Assembly: GCA_934477125.1 (NCBI GenBank) | Contig: CAKSOL010000003.1 | Span: 62,001 to 126,000, forward strand | DNA: 64,000 bases | Source: an uncultured Eubacteriales bacterium | GTDB lineage: Bacteria; Bacillota; Clostridia; Oscillospirales; Acutalibacteraceae | Direction: 5' to 3' | Shown here: positions 8,370-16,796 of the stretch, piece by piece | Position numbering within the stretch: the first letter of the stretch is position 1 | Layout of the letters: each line of letters opens with the position of its first letter | The notes under the pieces: model-generated | The model's input: the letters and a program-made list of their open reading frames with translations, nothing else | What the model was told of the DNA's origin: nothing | Database searches by the model: none | Program-made: the position numbers and the translations under genes

Positions 8370-9200
8370 ATGGGAAACGGATTTACGGAGCTGTTTAAAA
8401 GGTATCCCGGCTTTTTAACCAGAGCGGTTACATTAAGCTTTGACGACGGATGCACCGACGACCGTAAAATGGTAAAGATTTTGAACGACTACGGCATGAG
8501 GTGTACCTTTAACCTGAATTCGGGAAATATCGGGGGAAATCCCGCTAAGGTGCAGTTTGAGGAGCTTGAAACCCTTTATAAAGGCCACGAAATAGCGTCT
8601 CATTCATATACCCATCCGCATCTCGATTATCTTGACTCCGGCGAAATAGCCTATCAGATAATAAAGGACCGTGAAACGCTGGAGGAGAAGCTTTGTAAAA
8701 TCGTCCGCGGATTTGCTTATCCTTTCGGATTGAGCGAAACTGCCGGTATGGTTGACTGTATCGGGAAATGCGGTATCAGGTACGCCAGAACAACAATAGC
8801 CTCCCATAATTTTGAATTGCCGGCGGATTACCTGCGCTGGAATCCAACCTGCCACCACGCAGACCGCGAATTTCCCCGGCTGGCAGAGGCGTTTTTTGAG
8901 CCGGACGATACCGAGCACCCCTGGAGAATAAGACCGCGGCTCTTTTATATATGGGGTCATTCCTATGAGTTTAAGGACAAATGGGAAAATTTAGAGAAAC
9001 TCTGCGAGACGGTCGGAAGAAAAAAGAATGTATGGTATTGCACCAATATTGAGCTTATCGATTATATTTCGGCTTTTGAGCGTTTGGAGTATTCCGCAAA
9101 CGGAAAAATAGTATATAATCCAACCTCTGCCGACCTGTATGCTGTTGCGGACGGCAAGGAGATTATAATTAAAAAGGGCGAAACGTTGTTTTTTGAATAG
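8370..9200 (+). CDS. Polysaccharide deacetylase-like protein (CE4/NodB)
   Basis: This 276-residue CE4-like protein has TLSFDDGCTDD with Asp25/Asp26 and the metal-binding SHSYTHPHL (His78, His82), followed by a variable C-terminal part (NPTCHHADREFP, WGHSYE). There is no signal peptide, so a cytoplasmic role on acetylated sugars, rather than cell-wall deacetylation, is likely (inference). It starts 3 bp after the preceding gene behind an aagggggag ribosome site. It resembles the CE4 gene at 45259-46062 throughout, including a similar CH-containing block and the WGH-EL/YE motif, so the two are paralogues. Confidence 0.85.
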   Translation: MGNGFTELFKRYPGFLTRAVTLSFDDGCTDDRKMVKILNDYGMRCTFNLNSGNIGGNPAKVQFEELETLYKGHEIASHSYTHPHLDYLDSGEIAYQIIKDRETLEEKLCKIVRGFAYPFGLSETAGMVDCIGKCGIRYARTTIASHNFELPADYLRWNPTCHHADREFPRLAEAFFEPDDTEHPWRIRPRLFYIWGHSYEFKDKWENLEKLCETVGRKKNVWYCTNIELIDYISAFERLEYSANGKIVYNPTSADLYAVADGKEIIIKKGETLFFE

Positions 9201-9211
9201 AGGGAAAGGAT

Positions 9212-9967
9212 ATGTCAAATTACAAATTAGGTCTTGTTTCGGTCAGCTTCAGAGCCCTGTCTCCGGAGCGGATTTTATCTGCCGTTAAGGAAAGCGGACT
9301 TTCCTGCATTGAGTGGGGAAGTGACGTTCACGCTCCCAAGGACGATATCAAAGGGCTTGAGGATATAGCGCGCCTGCAAAAGGAATACGGCATAGCGTGC
9401 AGCTCATACGGAACATATTTCCGTTTGGGAGTAACGCCGGCAAGGGAGCTTGAGGACTATATAAAAGCCGCCGGAATACTGGGTACGGATATTTTAAGGC
9501 TTTGGTGCGGAAATAAGGGGTCGCAGGAATATTCCGCCGGGGAAAAAGAGCGGCTGTTCGGTGAATGTGCCGCGGCGGCGGAAATCGCGCAGAAGAACGG
9601 CGTTAAAATATGTATGGAATGTCATAACGGAACGTTTACTGACAGAAAGGCTTCCGCAGAAGAGCTTATGCGCACCGTAAATTCAAGCGCTTTCCGTATG
9701 TACTGGCAGCCCAATCAGTACAGAACCGAGGAAGAAAACCTCGAATACGCGAGGGCTTTAGCGGATTATACCGAGCATATTCACGTTTTTAACTGGAATG
9801 AGGAAAAAAGGCTGGCTTTGGGAGACGGCGTTGATATCTGGAGGAAATATCTTGAAATTTTCGGAGACCGCAAAACCCTGCTTCTCGAATTTATGCCGGA
9901 TGATGATATAAATTCCCTGCCGGTCGAAACCGATGCGCTCAGAAGAATAGCGGGTGAGAAAAAATGA
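9212..9967 (+). CDS. Sugar phosphate isomerase/epimerase (xylose-isomerase-like TIM barrel)
   Basis: This 251-residue protein matches the AP-endonuclease-2/xylose isomerase-like TIM barrel superfamily. Typical metal-site blocks are MECHNGTFTD near 135-145, HIHVFNW near 188-194 and LLEFMPDDD near 226-234. Members isomerise, epimerise or dehydrate sugars and inositols. It has an agggaaagg ribosome site and ends in an ATGA overlap with the next gene. With the redox enzymes upstream it may rearrange a keto-sugar intermediate; that is inference. Confidence 0.85.
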   Translation: MSNYKLGLVSVSFRALSPERILSAVKESGLSCIEWGSDVHAPKDDIKGLEDIARLQKEYGIACSSYGTYFRLGVTPARELEDYIKAAGILGTDILRLWCGNKGSQEYSAGEKERLFGECAAAAEIAQKNGVKICMECHNGTFTDRKASAEELMRTVNSSAFRMYWQPNQYRTEEENLEYARALADYTEHIHVFNWNEEKRLALGDGVDIWRKYLEIFGDRKTLLLEFMPDDDINSLPVETDALRRIAGEKK

Positions 9968-10962
9968 AATCCGTGTTTTTGGGAGATAAAAACAGCATAG
10001 AACGCGTATACACAAAAGAAATAACCGCGAAATTAACCGAAATCGCGGGATTGAGCCCCGATGTCTTAACAAAAGAGTCTCTTTTGTCCGGAGCAGCCGG
10101 GGCGGACGGTGCCGAGTATATTTTTTCAACCTGGGGAATGCCCAAGCTTTCCGAGGAGGAAATCAGGTCGCATCTTCCGGATTTGAAAGCCGTATTTTAT
10201 GCCGCAGGCTCCGTTCAGGAGTTCGCGCGACCGTTCCTTAACTGCGGTGTAAAGGTATTCAGCGCATGGGCTGCGAACGCCGTTCCCGTCGCCGAGTATA
10301 CCGTCGCTCAGATAATACTTGCAAATAAGGGCTTTTATCTGACATCACGCCTTGCAAGCGCGGGCAGATTTGACGAGTCAAGAGAAAATATCGGCAATTT
10401 CCCCGGAAATTTCGGCGCCCGGATAGGCATTATCGGGGCAGGAATGATAGGAAAGCTTGTAATTAAAATGCTTAAAGCCTATAAATTGGATATACTTGTG
10501 TTCGACCCGTTTTTGCCTGAAACTAAAGCGGGAGAGCTTGGGGTTGAAAAGGCGTCTCTTGAGAGGATTTTTTCCGAATGTGACGTTATATCAAATCATT
10601 TGGCAAATAATGCTCAGACCAGGGAAATGCTCGGCGGAAAGCTGTTTTCTTCAATGAAGCCCTATGCCGCCTTTATCAATACCGGCCGCGGCGCGCAGGT
10701 CGCAGAAAACGAGCTGATAAGCGTTCTGAAGGAAAGACCGGATTTGACCGCCGTGCTTGATGTTACCTGTCCCGAACCGCCTTTGCAGGACAGCGAGCTG
10801 TTCAAAACCGAAAACTGCGTTTTAACGCCGCATATCGCAGGCAGCCTCGGCGATGAGGTACACAGAATGGCGGAATATATGCTCGAAGAATTTGAAAATT
10901 ATTCCCGGAATAAGCCTTGCCGATATGAAGTTACTCTTAAAATGCTTGAAACAATGGCATAA
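9964..10962 (+). CDS. D-isomer-specific 2-hydroxyacid dehydrogenase family protein
   Basis: This 332-residue enzyme has the NAD-binding GIIGAGMIG (~156-164), an INTGRGA block carrying the conserved Arg, LDVTCPEPP with the conserved Glu, and LTPHIAGS with the catalytic His. The order and spacing fit the phosphoglycerate/glyoxylate-reductase-like family. The start overlaps the preceding stop in ATGA, so it is translationally coupled. It closes the operon. It probably interconverts a 2-keto acid and a D-2-hydroxy acid. The substrate is unknown. Confidence 0.88.
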   Translation: MKSVFLGDKNSIERVYTKEITAKLTEIAGLSPDVLTKESLLSGAAGADGAEYIFSTWGMPKLSEEEIRSHLPDLKAVFYAAGSVQEFARPFLNCGVKVFSAWAANAVPVAEYTVAQIILANKGFYLTSRLASAGRFDESRENIGNFPGNFGARIGIIGAGMIGKLVIKMLKAYKLDILVFDPFLPETKAGELGVEKASLERIFSECDVISNHLANNAQTREMLGGKLFSSMKPYAAFINTGRGAQVAENELISVLKERPDLTAVLDVTCPEPPLQDSELFKTENCVLTPHIAGSLGDEVHRMAEYMLEEFENYSRNKPCRYEVTLKMLETMA

Positions 10963-11038
10963 CACATTGCCGTAACGACAGGCTCGCGGTTTTAACTCGG
11001 CGCGGATATGCCGCCGGCGCTCAGGAGGAAAATCGCGG

Positions 11039-11866
11039 CTATTTTTTCCTGTAAAACTTAGGCGCCTTGCCGTAACGCTTTTTATATACGCGGCTGAAAT
11101 AGTTATAATCGTTAAACCCAACCGCGCCTGCTATTTCTGGTATGCTCATATCGGTGGTTTTAAGGAGTGACTTAGCTTTGTGGAGTCGGCGGCGGTTTAT
11201 ATATTCGGAAACCCCGGTATTTGCCTCCCTTTTGAAAATATCGTAAAGCTTTGTTCTGCCTAACGATAATTCTTTGCAAATATCGGTAATGTCAAGGTCG
11301 GCGGATAAATTTTTATCGATATATGCCTTTGCCGCCTTGAATACGCGGCTTTCCTCCGGCTCAATCAGCTCCTTAAAGGCTATGTAGCAGGTACACGCCT
11401 CCATTATTTTTGCCGCCGCATAAATTTCCTCGGTTGATTTATATGTAATGCTTTGTATGCTTGTATTAAGTATTTCGGTATCAAAGCCGTATTTTTCCTG
11501 CCAATAGGTTATTTTTTCTATCAGCGTGTTATTATTTTCATTATCGGATATCTGACCGAGCATCAGATATCCGATATTTTTTTCGTTTTCGTAAAGCGGC
11601 ATTACCGCCTCAACCAGCCCCGCGTGGCATTTATAAATATAAAGCCTGCCGCTTTCCCTGCACTTGTTAAATGACCGTTTATCCGCATAGGCGCATTTGC
11701 GGCGCGTATTGCAGTTGGATTTCATAAGGCTGCAAAATTCGCAGTCGTTTTTAGGAAACGACATTATCTCTTTAAATCCGCTGTCGTACAGTACAAAGCG
11801 AATGCCCGATATAAGATAAAAGGATTTCATAAGCTGTTCGAGCTGTTCGGCATTAAAATTCGTCAT
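11039..11866 (-). CDS. AraC-family regulator with PocR sensory domain
   Basis: This 275-residue protein has an N-terminal PocR-type sensor. It shows a cysteine-rich stretch between residues ~38 and 58 (CEFC, then further Cys at about ten-residue intervals) and HAGLVEAVMP near residues 81-90. It ends in a two-helix-turn-helix AraC domain (DITDICKELSLGRTKLYDIFK; SIPEIAGAVGFNDYNYFSRVYK). It is divergent from the isomerase operon at 11972 with only 105 bp between them and overlapping promoters. An aaggag ribosome site precedes its ATG. PocR domains are known in regulators of diol and related carbon compounds. The ligand here is unknown. It faces the preceding operon tail-to-tail with 76 bp between, and I see no clean terminator there. 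Confidence 0.9.
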   Translation of the reverse strand: MTNFNAEQLEQLMKSFYLISGIRFVLYDSGFKEIMSFPKNDCEFCSLMKSNCNTRRKCAYADKRSFNKCRESGRLYIYKCHAGLVEAVMPLYENEKNIGYLMLGQISDNENNNTLIEKITYWQEKYGFDTEILNTSIQSITYKSTEEIYAAAKIMEACTCYIAFKELIEPEESRVFKAAKAYIDKNLSADLDITDICKELSLGRTKLYDIFKREANTGVSEYINRRRLHKAKSLLKTTDMSIPEIAGAVGFNDYNYFSRVYKKRYGKAPKFYRKK

Positions 11867-11898
11867 ATAATTCGCTCCTTGCGGACAAATTTACTATT

Positions 11899-11938
11899 TT
11901 CAGAATGAATTTCACTTTAATTATAACACCCTTATTAT
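11899..11938. promoter_or_regulatory. Overlapping divergent promoters between PocR-AraC and the sugar operon
   Basis: On the minus strand an extended -10, TGTTATAAT (TATAAT at 11920-11925), serves the regulator. On the plus strand two candidates serve the isomerase: TTCAGA-17-TATAAC (11899-11927) and TTCACT-16-TATTAT (11911-11938). The -10 elements of the two directions overlap, so the promoters should compete. Confidence 0.55.
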
Positions 11939-11971
11939 TAAAATTAAAGTAAAAAATACGGAGGGATTTTT

Positions 11972-13375
11972 ATGAAAAAACAAACCTTTGCACTTTATTT
12001 CGGAAATCGGGGCTTTATGCCGGCGGAGCTTATTGAAAGCGCGCGCGAGGATATGGTAAAGGCGGTAACCGACGCGGGCTTTGATTATCTTATTATGGAT
12101 GAAGATGCCACCCGTTACGGCGCCGTTGAAACCCGCGCCGAGGGCAGAATTTACGCCGAATGGCTTGAAAGCCACAGGGGCGAATACGACGGAGTAATAC
12201 TCTGTATGCCTATTTTTGTTGATGAGAACGGAGCTGTTACGGCTCTTCAGGACGCCGGCGTTCCGATACTTATGCAGGCGTACCCCGATGAGATAGGCAA
12301 AATGGATTTTGCTCACAGGCGCGATGCGTTCTGCGGCAAATTCTCCGTTACGGACGTTTTTTCGCAGTATAAAATACCCTTTACCGTAATGAAACCCCAC
12401 GTTGTCCATCCGCTGTCTCCCGAATTTGCGGAAAATCTGCGTGATTTTGCGGCGGTATGCCGGGTAGTAAACGGTATGCGGCGGTTTAACCTCGGCTGCA
12501 TAGGCGCGCGGACAACAGCGTTTAAAACCGTGCGCTTTGATGAGGTTACGATGCAGAGACACGGAATAAACGTAGAATCCTTTGATTTATCCGAGCTTAT
12601 TGAAAAGGTGCGCGCCAAGGCGGACGGCGAGGCGGCGGTTGTTGCAAAAAAAGAATCGCTTATTAAATATGCCGATTTTTCCGCCGTCCCCGAAGAAAAG
12701 AAAAATATTCTTGCGAAAATCAGCGTTGTTATTGACGAATACATAGAGGAATACCGCCTTGACGCGGTGGCGCTGCGCTGCTGGAACGAAATGGAAACAT
12801 ATTTGAGAGTGTGCCCGTGCGTGCTTGTAAGCGAGCTTAACGATCGCGGTATTACCTGCTCCTGCGAAATAGATATGTGCTCGGCGGTAACTATGAGGGC
12901 GCTGTCATTGGCGGCAGAGGGTCCCGCAGCCTGCCTTGACTGGAACAACAACTACGGAGCCGACCCCAATAAGGTAATACTGTTCCATTGCGGCTCAACT
13001 GCGCAAAGCCTTATGGCTGCTAGGGGCACCGTAACCTCGCACAAAATGTTTGATAAAACCGATAAGGGCAGCGGCTGGGGAACAAACGAGGGCAGAATTG
13101 CCGCTTTCCCGATGACATATTCAAACTGCAAGACCGAGGACGGCAAAATAACCGTTTATTTCAGTGAGGGCGAGTTTACGGACGACGATATCGAAAAGGA
13201 TTATTTCGGCTGCGCCGGAGTTGCGCATATAAGCGGACTTCAGGATAAGCTTATACGTTTGGCGCGCGGCGGCTTTAAGCACCACACCACCGTTGCAAAC
13301 GGACATATGAAAGCGGTATTGGAGGAGGCGCTCGGAACCTACCTCGGATATGACGTTATAAGCATAGAGGGATAA
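11972..13375 (+). CDS. L-fucose/L-arabinose isomerase-family protein
   Basis: This 467-residue protein belongs to the fucose/arabinose isomerase superfamily. It has a Rossmann-like N-terminal half (LESHRGEYDGVILCMP) and then metal-site motifs NEMETYLRVCPC, CEIDMCSAVTMRAL and DWNNNYG. Near the C-terminus is HHTTVANGH, which supplies the conserved His. Family enzymes convert an aldose to a ketose with Mn2+. It is shorter than classic FucI (~590) and closer to the short isomerase-like clade. The acggaggg ribosome site is strong. It heads an isomerase-kinase-epimerase-aldolase operon, which supports a true catabolic isomerase. The specific sugar cannot be determined. Confidence 0.85.
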   Translation: MKKQTFALYFGNRGFMPAELIESAREDMVKAVTDAGFDYLIMDEDATRYGAVETRAEGRIYAEWLESHRGEYDGVILCMPIFVDENGAVTALQDAGVPILMQAYPDEIGKMDFAHRRDAFCGKFSVTDVFSQYKIPFTVMKPHVVHPLSPEFAENLRDFAAVCRVVNGMRRFNLGCIGARTTAFKTVRFDEVTMQRHGINVESFDLSELIEKVRAKADGEAAVVAKKESLIKYADFSAVPEEKKNILAKISVVIDEYIEEYRLDAVALRCWNEMETYLRVCPCVLVSELNDRGITCSCEIDMCSAVTMRALSLAAEGPAACLDWNNNYGADPNKVILFHCGSTAQSLMAARGTVTSHKMFDKTDKGSGWGTNEGRIAAFPMTYSNCKTEDGKITVYFSEGEFTDDDIEKDYFGCAGVAHISGLQDKLIRLARGGFKHHTTVANGHMKAVLEEALGTYLGYDVISIEG

Positions 13376-13377
13376 TT

Positions 13378-14865
13378 ATGACGGTAGGCGGACTTGATAT
13401 AGGAACAAGCGGCTGCAAAATAGCGCTGTATAACGAAAATGCCGAGCTGCTTGATACATATTATACGGAATACGGCGTATCGAGAAAAAACGGCAGGCAC
13501 GAAATAGATTTTTGCGATGTGCGTTCGGGCGTGTTTTCTTTGTTAAGACAGGCGGCGGAAAAGCACCGTATCGACGCGCTCGGCGTTACAAGCTTCGGCG
13601 AAACATTCGCGCTGCTTGATGAAAATGACAATATTTTAGCCCCCTCTATGCTCTATACCGACCCGCGCGGAGCTGGGGAGTGCCGATTGCTGTGCGAAGC
13701 TCTCGGAGAGGAGCATATAAGCGCTTTAACGGGTACTCGACCGCACCCTATGTACAGCATAAGCAAAATAATGTGGCTTAAAAATAATCTGCACGATGCT
13801 TTCAAAAGGGCGAAACGTATTCTTTTGGGCGAGGATTACATAATTTATCTGCTTACGGGCAGCGCGCAGATAGATTATTCCCTTGCAGCTCGCACAGGCG
13901 CGTTTGATATAAGAAATAAATGCTGGTGTGAAGAAATATTCAAGGCGGCAGGGGTTGATATATCGCTTATGTCAAAGCCTGTTTTCGCAGGAGCTTATGC
14001 CGGCAGCATAAAGGATGATATAAAACGTGCGCTCGGAATAAGCTATGATATTAAAATTATGAACGGCTGCCATGACCAGGTGGCGGCAATGCTGGGCGCG
14101 GGCGTGCTTGAAAGCGACCGCGTGATGGACGGCATAGGAACAGTTGAATGTATTCCGGCGGTTTTAAACGAAGCGCCGCAAAGCTTTGATTTTTACCGTG
14201 ACGGCTATTCGGTGGTTCCGTTTTATAATAATAAATACGCCTGCTATGCCCTTTCATTTACGGGCGGCGCGGTTCTTAAATGGTTTAGGGACAGCTTTGC
14301 CGAGCAAGAACGCGAAACGGCGCTTGAAAACGGCGAAAGCGTTTATGCCCTGCTTGATAAAAAAGCGCCGACTGAGCCTACCGGTATTCTTGTTCTGCCT
14401 CACTTTGCAGGCGCGGCAACCCCATATATGGACAGCGCGGCAAAGGCGGCGTTTGCAGGCATAACCCTTGAAACGACCAAATACGATATTTACCGCGCGC
14501 TTATGGAGGGAACTTCCTACGAAATGCGGGTCAATCTCGAAAGAATGGAAAGCGTTTCGGGTAATGTGAATGAAATAAGGGCAACCGGCGGCGGAGCCGC
14601 CTCGGATATATGGCTGCAAATAAAAGCCGATATTTTAGGAAAAGCGGTTACTGCTCTTAACGCTCCGCAGGTCGGCGCGGCAGGAACAGCGGCCCTTGCA
14701 GGCGCGGCAATCGGAATATACGGTAATATTGAGACTGCGGCGGAAAAAATGTCGCCTGTGCGCAGGGTGTTTTATCCAAACCCCGAAAACGCAGAAATAT
14801 ATTCCGGATATTACAAAAAATACGCCGGTCTTTATTCGGCGATAAAAGGCTTGGGAGGAATTTAG
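13378..14865 (+). CDS. FGGY-family carbohydrate kinase
   Basis: This 495-residue kinase has the N-terminal phosphate loop GGLDIGTSGCK (4-14), a middle NGCHDQVAAMLGAG with the presumed catalytic Asp, and the C-terminal ATP-binding TGGGAASDIWLQIKAD. These are the classic FGGY fold markers shared by xylulokinase, fuculokinase and rhamnulokinase. It starts 2 bp after the isomerase stop and should phosphorylate the ketose made by that enzyme. The sugar is unassigned. Confidence 0.92.
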   Translation: MTVGGLDIGTSGCKIALYNENAELLDTYYTEYGVSRKNGRHEIDFCDVRSGVFSLLRQAAEKHRIDALGVTSFGETFALLDENDNILAPSMLYTDPRGAGECRLLCEALGEEHISALTGTRPHPMYSISKIMWLKNNLHDAFKRAKRILLGEDYIIYLLTGSAQIDYSLAARTGAFDIRNKCWCEEIFKAAGVDISLMSKPVFAGAYAGSIKDDIKRALGISYDIKIMNGCHDQVAAMLGAGVLESDRVMDGIGTVECIPAVLNEAPQSFDFYRDGYSVVPFYNNKYACYALSFTGGAVLKWFRDSFAEQERETALENGESVYALLDKKAPTEPTGILVLPHFAGAATPYMDSAAKAAFAGITLETTKYDIYRALMEGTSYEMRVNLERMESVSGNVNEIRATGGGAASDIWLQIKADILGKAVTALNAPQVGAAGTAALAGAAIGIYGNIETAAEKMSPVRRVFYPNPENAEIYSGYYKKYAGLYSAIKGLGGI

Positions 14866-15864
14866 ATGCTTGAATATGTGGGAAATCCCCTGCAAATACG
14901 CGGAGCAGAGCAATACACCCTGCAAAACGGCAGGGGCGGCGGTATGCGGTTTATATATATCCGTAACGGTTTGGGACTTGAAATATGGGTATCGCTCGAC
15001 CGCGCCGGAGATATTTCGCGCGTAAGCTTTAGGGGCGACAATATGGGGTATTTTTCCGCCTGCGGCTATGTTTCTCCGCAGTATTACGATAATATCGGCA
15101 CAGGCTTTTTAAAGTCCTTTACCGCAGGATTTTTTACAACCTGCGGCCTTACCGCCGTCGGCTCGCCCTGCGATGATATGGGAGAAAGCCTGCCGCTGCA
15201 CGGTACAATTTCAAACACGCCGTCAAGCCTTGACGCGGTGCTTGAGGACGAAAACGGTCTTACCGTAATGCTTACGGTAAACGATTCGGTAATCTTCGGC
15301 AGAAAGCTGACCCTTAAAAGAAAATACTTCTTTTCATATTCCGAAAACAGCATAGCGCTTGAGGATACTGTTATAAACGAGGGGGAGACGGAGTCGCCCT
15401 ATATGATACTTTACCACTGCAATATGGGCTATCCGCTGCTTAATAAGGACAGTATTGTTAAAATACCGAACAACGGCGTTACGCCGCGCAACGCCCATGC
15501 CGAGGAAAGTATTGAAAAGGCGCTTATTATGGATAAACCGCAGCCCGATTACGAGGAATGCTGCTATTATTACGATACAAAGGAAAACGGCGGCGTTTCG
15601 AGAGCGGGTATATACAACGTGGAAATCGGAAAGGGCGTTATTCTGAAATATAAAAAGGAGCAGCTGCCCTGCCTTACCGAATGGAAAATGATAGGAAAGC
15701 GCGATTATGTGCTGGGGATTGAGCCCGGAAACTGCACGCCCGACGGACGTGACATTATGCGGAAAAACGGTACTCTGCGCTTTTTAAAGGGCGGGGAGAG
15801 CGCCGTTACGGCGGTAAAATTCAGCTTTATTACGGATAAAGAAGCTTTTGAAGGAGAATTTTAA
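14866..15864 (+). CDS. DUF4432 aldose 1-epimerase-like protein
   Basis: This 332-residue beta-rich protein resembles the DUF4432 branch of the galactose mutarotase superfamily. It shows the SLDRAGDISRVSFRG motif near residues 45-60, LPLHGTISNTP near 107-117 and YHCNMGYPLL near 184-193. Members sit in sugar-catabolism operons and probably interconvert anomers. The ATG follows the kinase stop directly, with the ggaggaatt ribosome site inside the kinase gene. Its role as mutarotase for the pathway sugar is inferred from fold and position. Confidence 0.85.
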   Translation: MLEYVGNPLQIRGAEQYTLQNGRGGGMRFIYIRNGLGLEIWVSLDRAGDISRVSFRGDNMGYFSACGYVSPQYYDNIGTGFLKSFTAGFFTTCGLTAVGSPCDDMGESLPLHGTISNTPSSLDAVLEDENGLTVMLTVNDSVIFGRKLTLKRKYFFSYSENSIALEDTVINEGETESPYMILYHCNMGYPLLNKDSIVKIPNNGVTPRNAHAEESIEKALIMDKPQPDYEECCYYYDTKENGGVSRAGIYNVEIGKGVILKYKKEQLPCLTEWKMIGKRDYVLGIEPGNCTPDGRDIMRKNGTLRFLKGGESAVTAVKFSFITDKEAFEGEF

Positions 15865-16689
15865 ATGTTAGTTACTCTTAAAGAAATACTGAAGATGGCG
15901 GAAGAAAATAAATGCGCGATAGGCTCCTTTAACACGCCGAATATGACAAGCGCTCAGGCGGTTATAGCCGCGGCGGAGGAGCTGCAAAGACCGGTTATTC
16001 TTATGCACGCTCAGGTTCATGAGGAAATGGGACTTTGCAAAATGGAGGACATAACGCCGGTTATGCTGCACTTTGCAAAAAAAGCAAGAGTACCCGTGTG
16101 CGTTCATCTTGACCACGGCACCGACCTTGACTACATCAAAAAGGGTCTTGCCCTCGGCTTTACCTCGGTTATGTACGACGGCTCCTGCCTTTCGTCAGAG
16201 GAAAACACCGAAAACACCTGCATTGCCGTAAAAGAAGCGCTTAAATACGGCGCGTCGGTTGAGGCGGAAATCGGCTCTATGGGCAGCCGCGAGGGCGGAG
16301 AGGCGGCAACCTCGGTTTATACTGAGCCTGACGCCGCGGTTAAATTTGTAAACGATACGGGTATAGACGCGCTTGCCTGCGCGTTCGGTACGGCTCACGG
16401 CTTTTATAAAGCAGAACCTAAGCTCGATTTTGAGCGGCTTTCAAAAATTCACAGCCTTATTTCCGTACCTATAGTTATGCACGGCGGCTCCGGGGTGAGC
16501 GAACGGGATTACCGCGAGGTTATAAAGCGCGGGGTAAGAAAGGTAAATTATTATACCTATATGGCGGCGGCAGGCGGCGAGGCGGTTTCGGGGAAAAGCT
16601 ATAAGCAGTTTCACGACGCCCTGCTTGACGGCAAGGCGGCAATGAAAGAAAACGTAAAAAAAGCAATAGAAATTTTTTCGGTATATTAA
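15865..16689 (+). CDS. Class II fructose-bisphosphate/tagatose-type aldolase
   Basis: This 274-residue Zn-dependent aldolase has HLDHGTD near residues 76-82 (catalytic Asp and Zn-binding His), EAEIGSMGSREGG (~133-145), GTAHGFYK and MHGGSGVSERDY with Zn-ligand histidines, and a KVNYYTYMA phosphate site. This is the FBA/GatY/KbaY family rather than the AraD-like family of classical fuculose- or rhamnulose-1-phosphate aldolases. The gene begins immediately after the preceding stop. It should split the phosphorylated ketose into a triose phosphate and an aldehyde. Confidence 0.92.
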   Translation: MLVTLKEILKMAEENKCAIGSFNTPNMTSAQAVIAAAEELQRPVILMHAQVHEEMGLCKMEDITPVMLHFAKKARVPVCVHLDHGTDLDYIKKGLALGFTSVMYDGSCLSSEENTENTCIAVKEALKYGASVEAEIGSMGSREGGEAATSVYTEPDAAVKFVNDTGIDALACAFGTAHGFYKAEPKLDFERLSKIHSLISVPIVMHGGSGVSERDYREVIKRGVRKVNYYTYMAAAGGEAVSGKSYKQFHDALLDGKAAMKENVKKAIEIFSVY

Positions 16690-16750
16690 GCAGACCTTAA
16701 ACAATAAGCGGATAATCCGAACCGAAAAGAAAATTCGGGTCGTTACCGAA

Positions 16751-16785
16751 ATAAAGCGCGCCGGCAAGCCGTCGGCGCGCTTTAT
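16751..16785. terminator. Bidirectional terminator between convergent genes
   Basis: A 13-bp near-perfect stem (ataaagcgcgccg at 16751-16763 with cggcgcgctttat at 16773-16785) closes on a 9-nt loop. It sits between the aldolase (plus) and SGNH (minus) genes. The T-run is short and interrupted (tttattta), but the structure is strong and correctly placed for both. Confidence 0.75.
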
Positions 16786-16796
16786 TTATGGTCATT

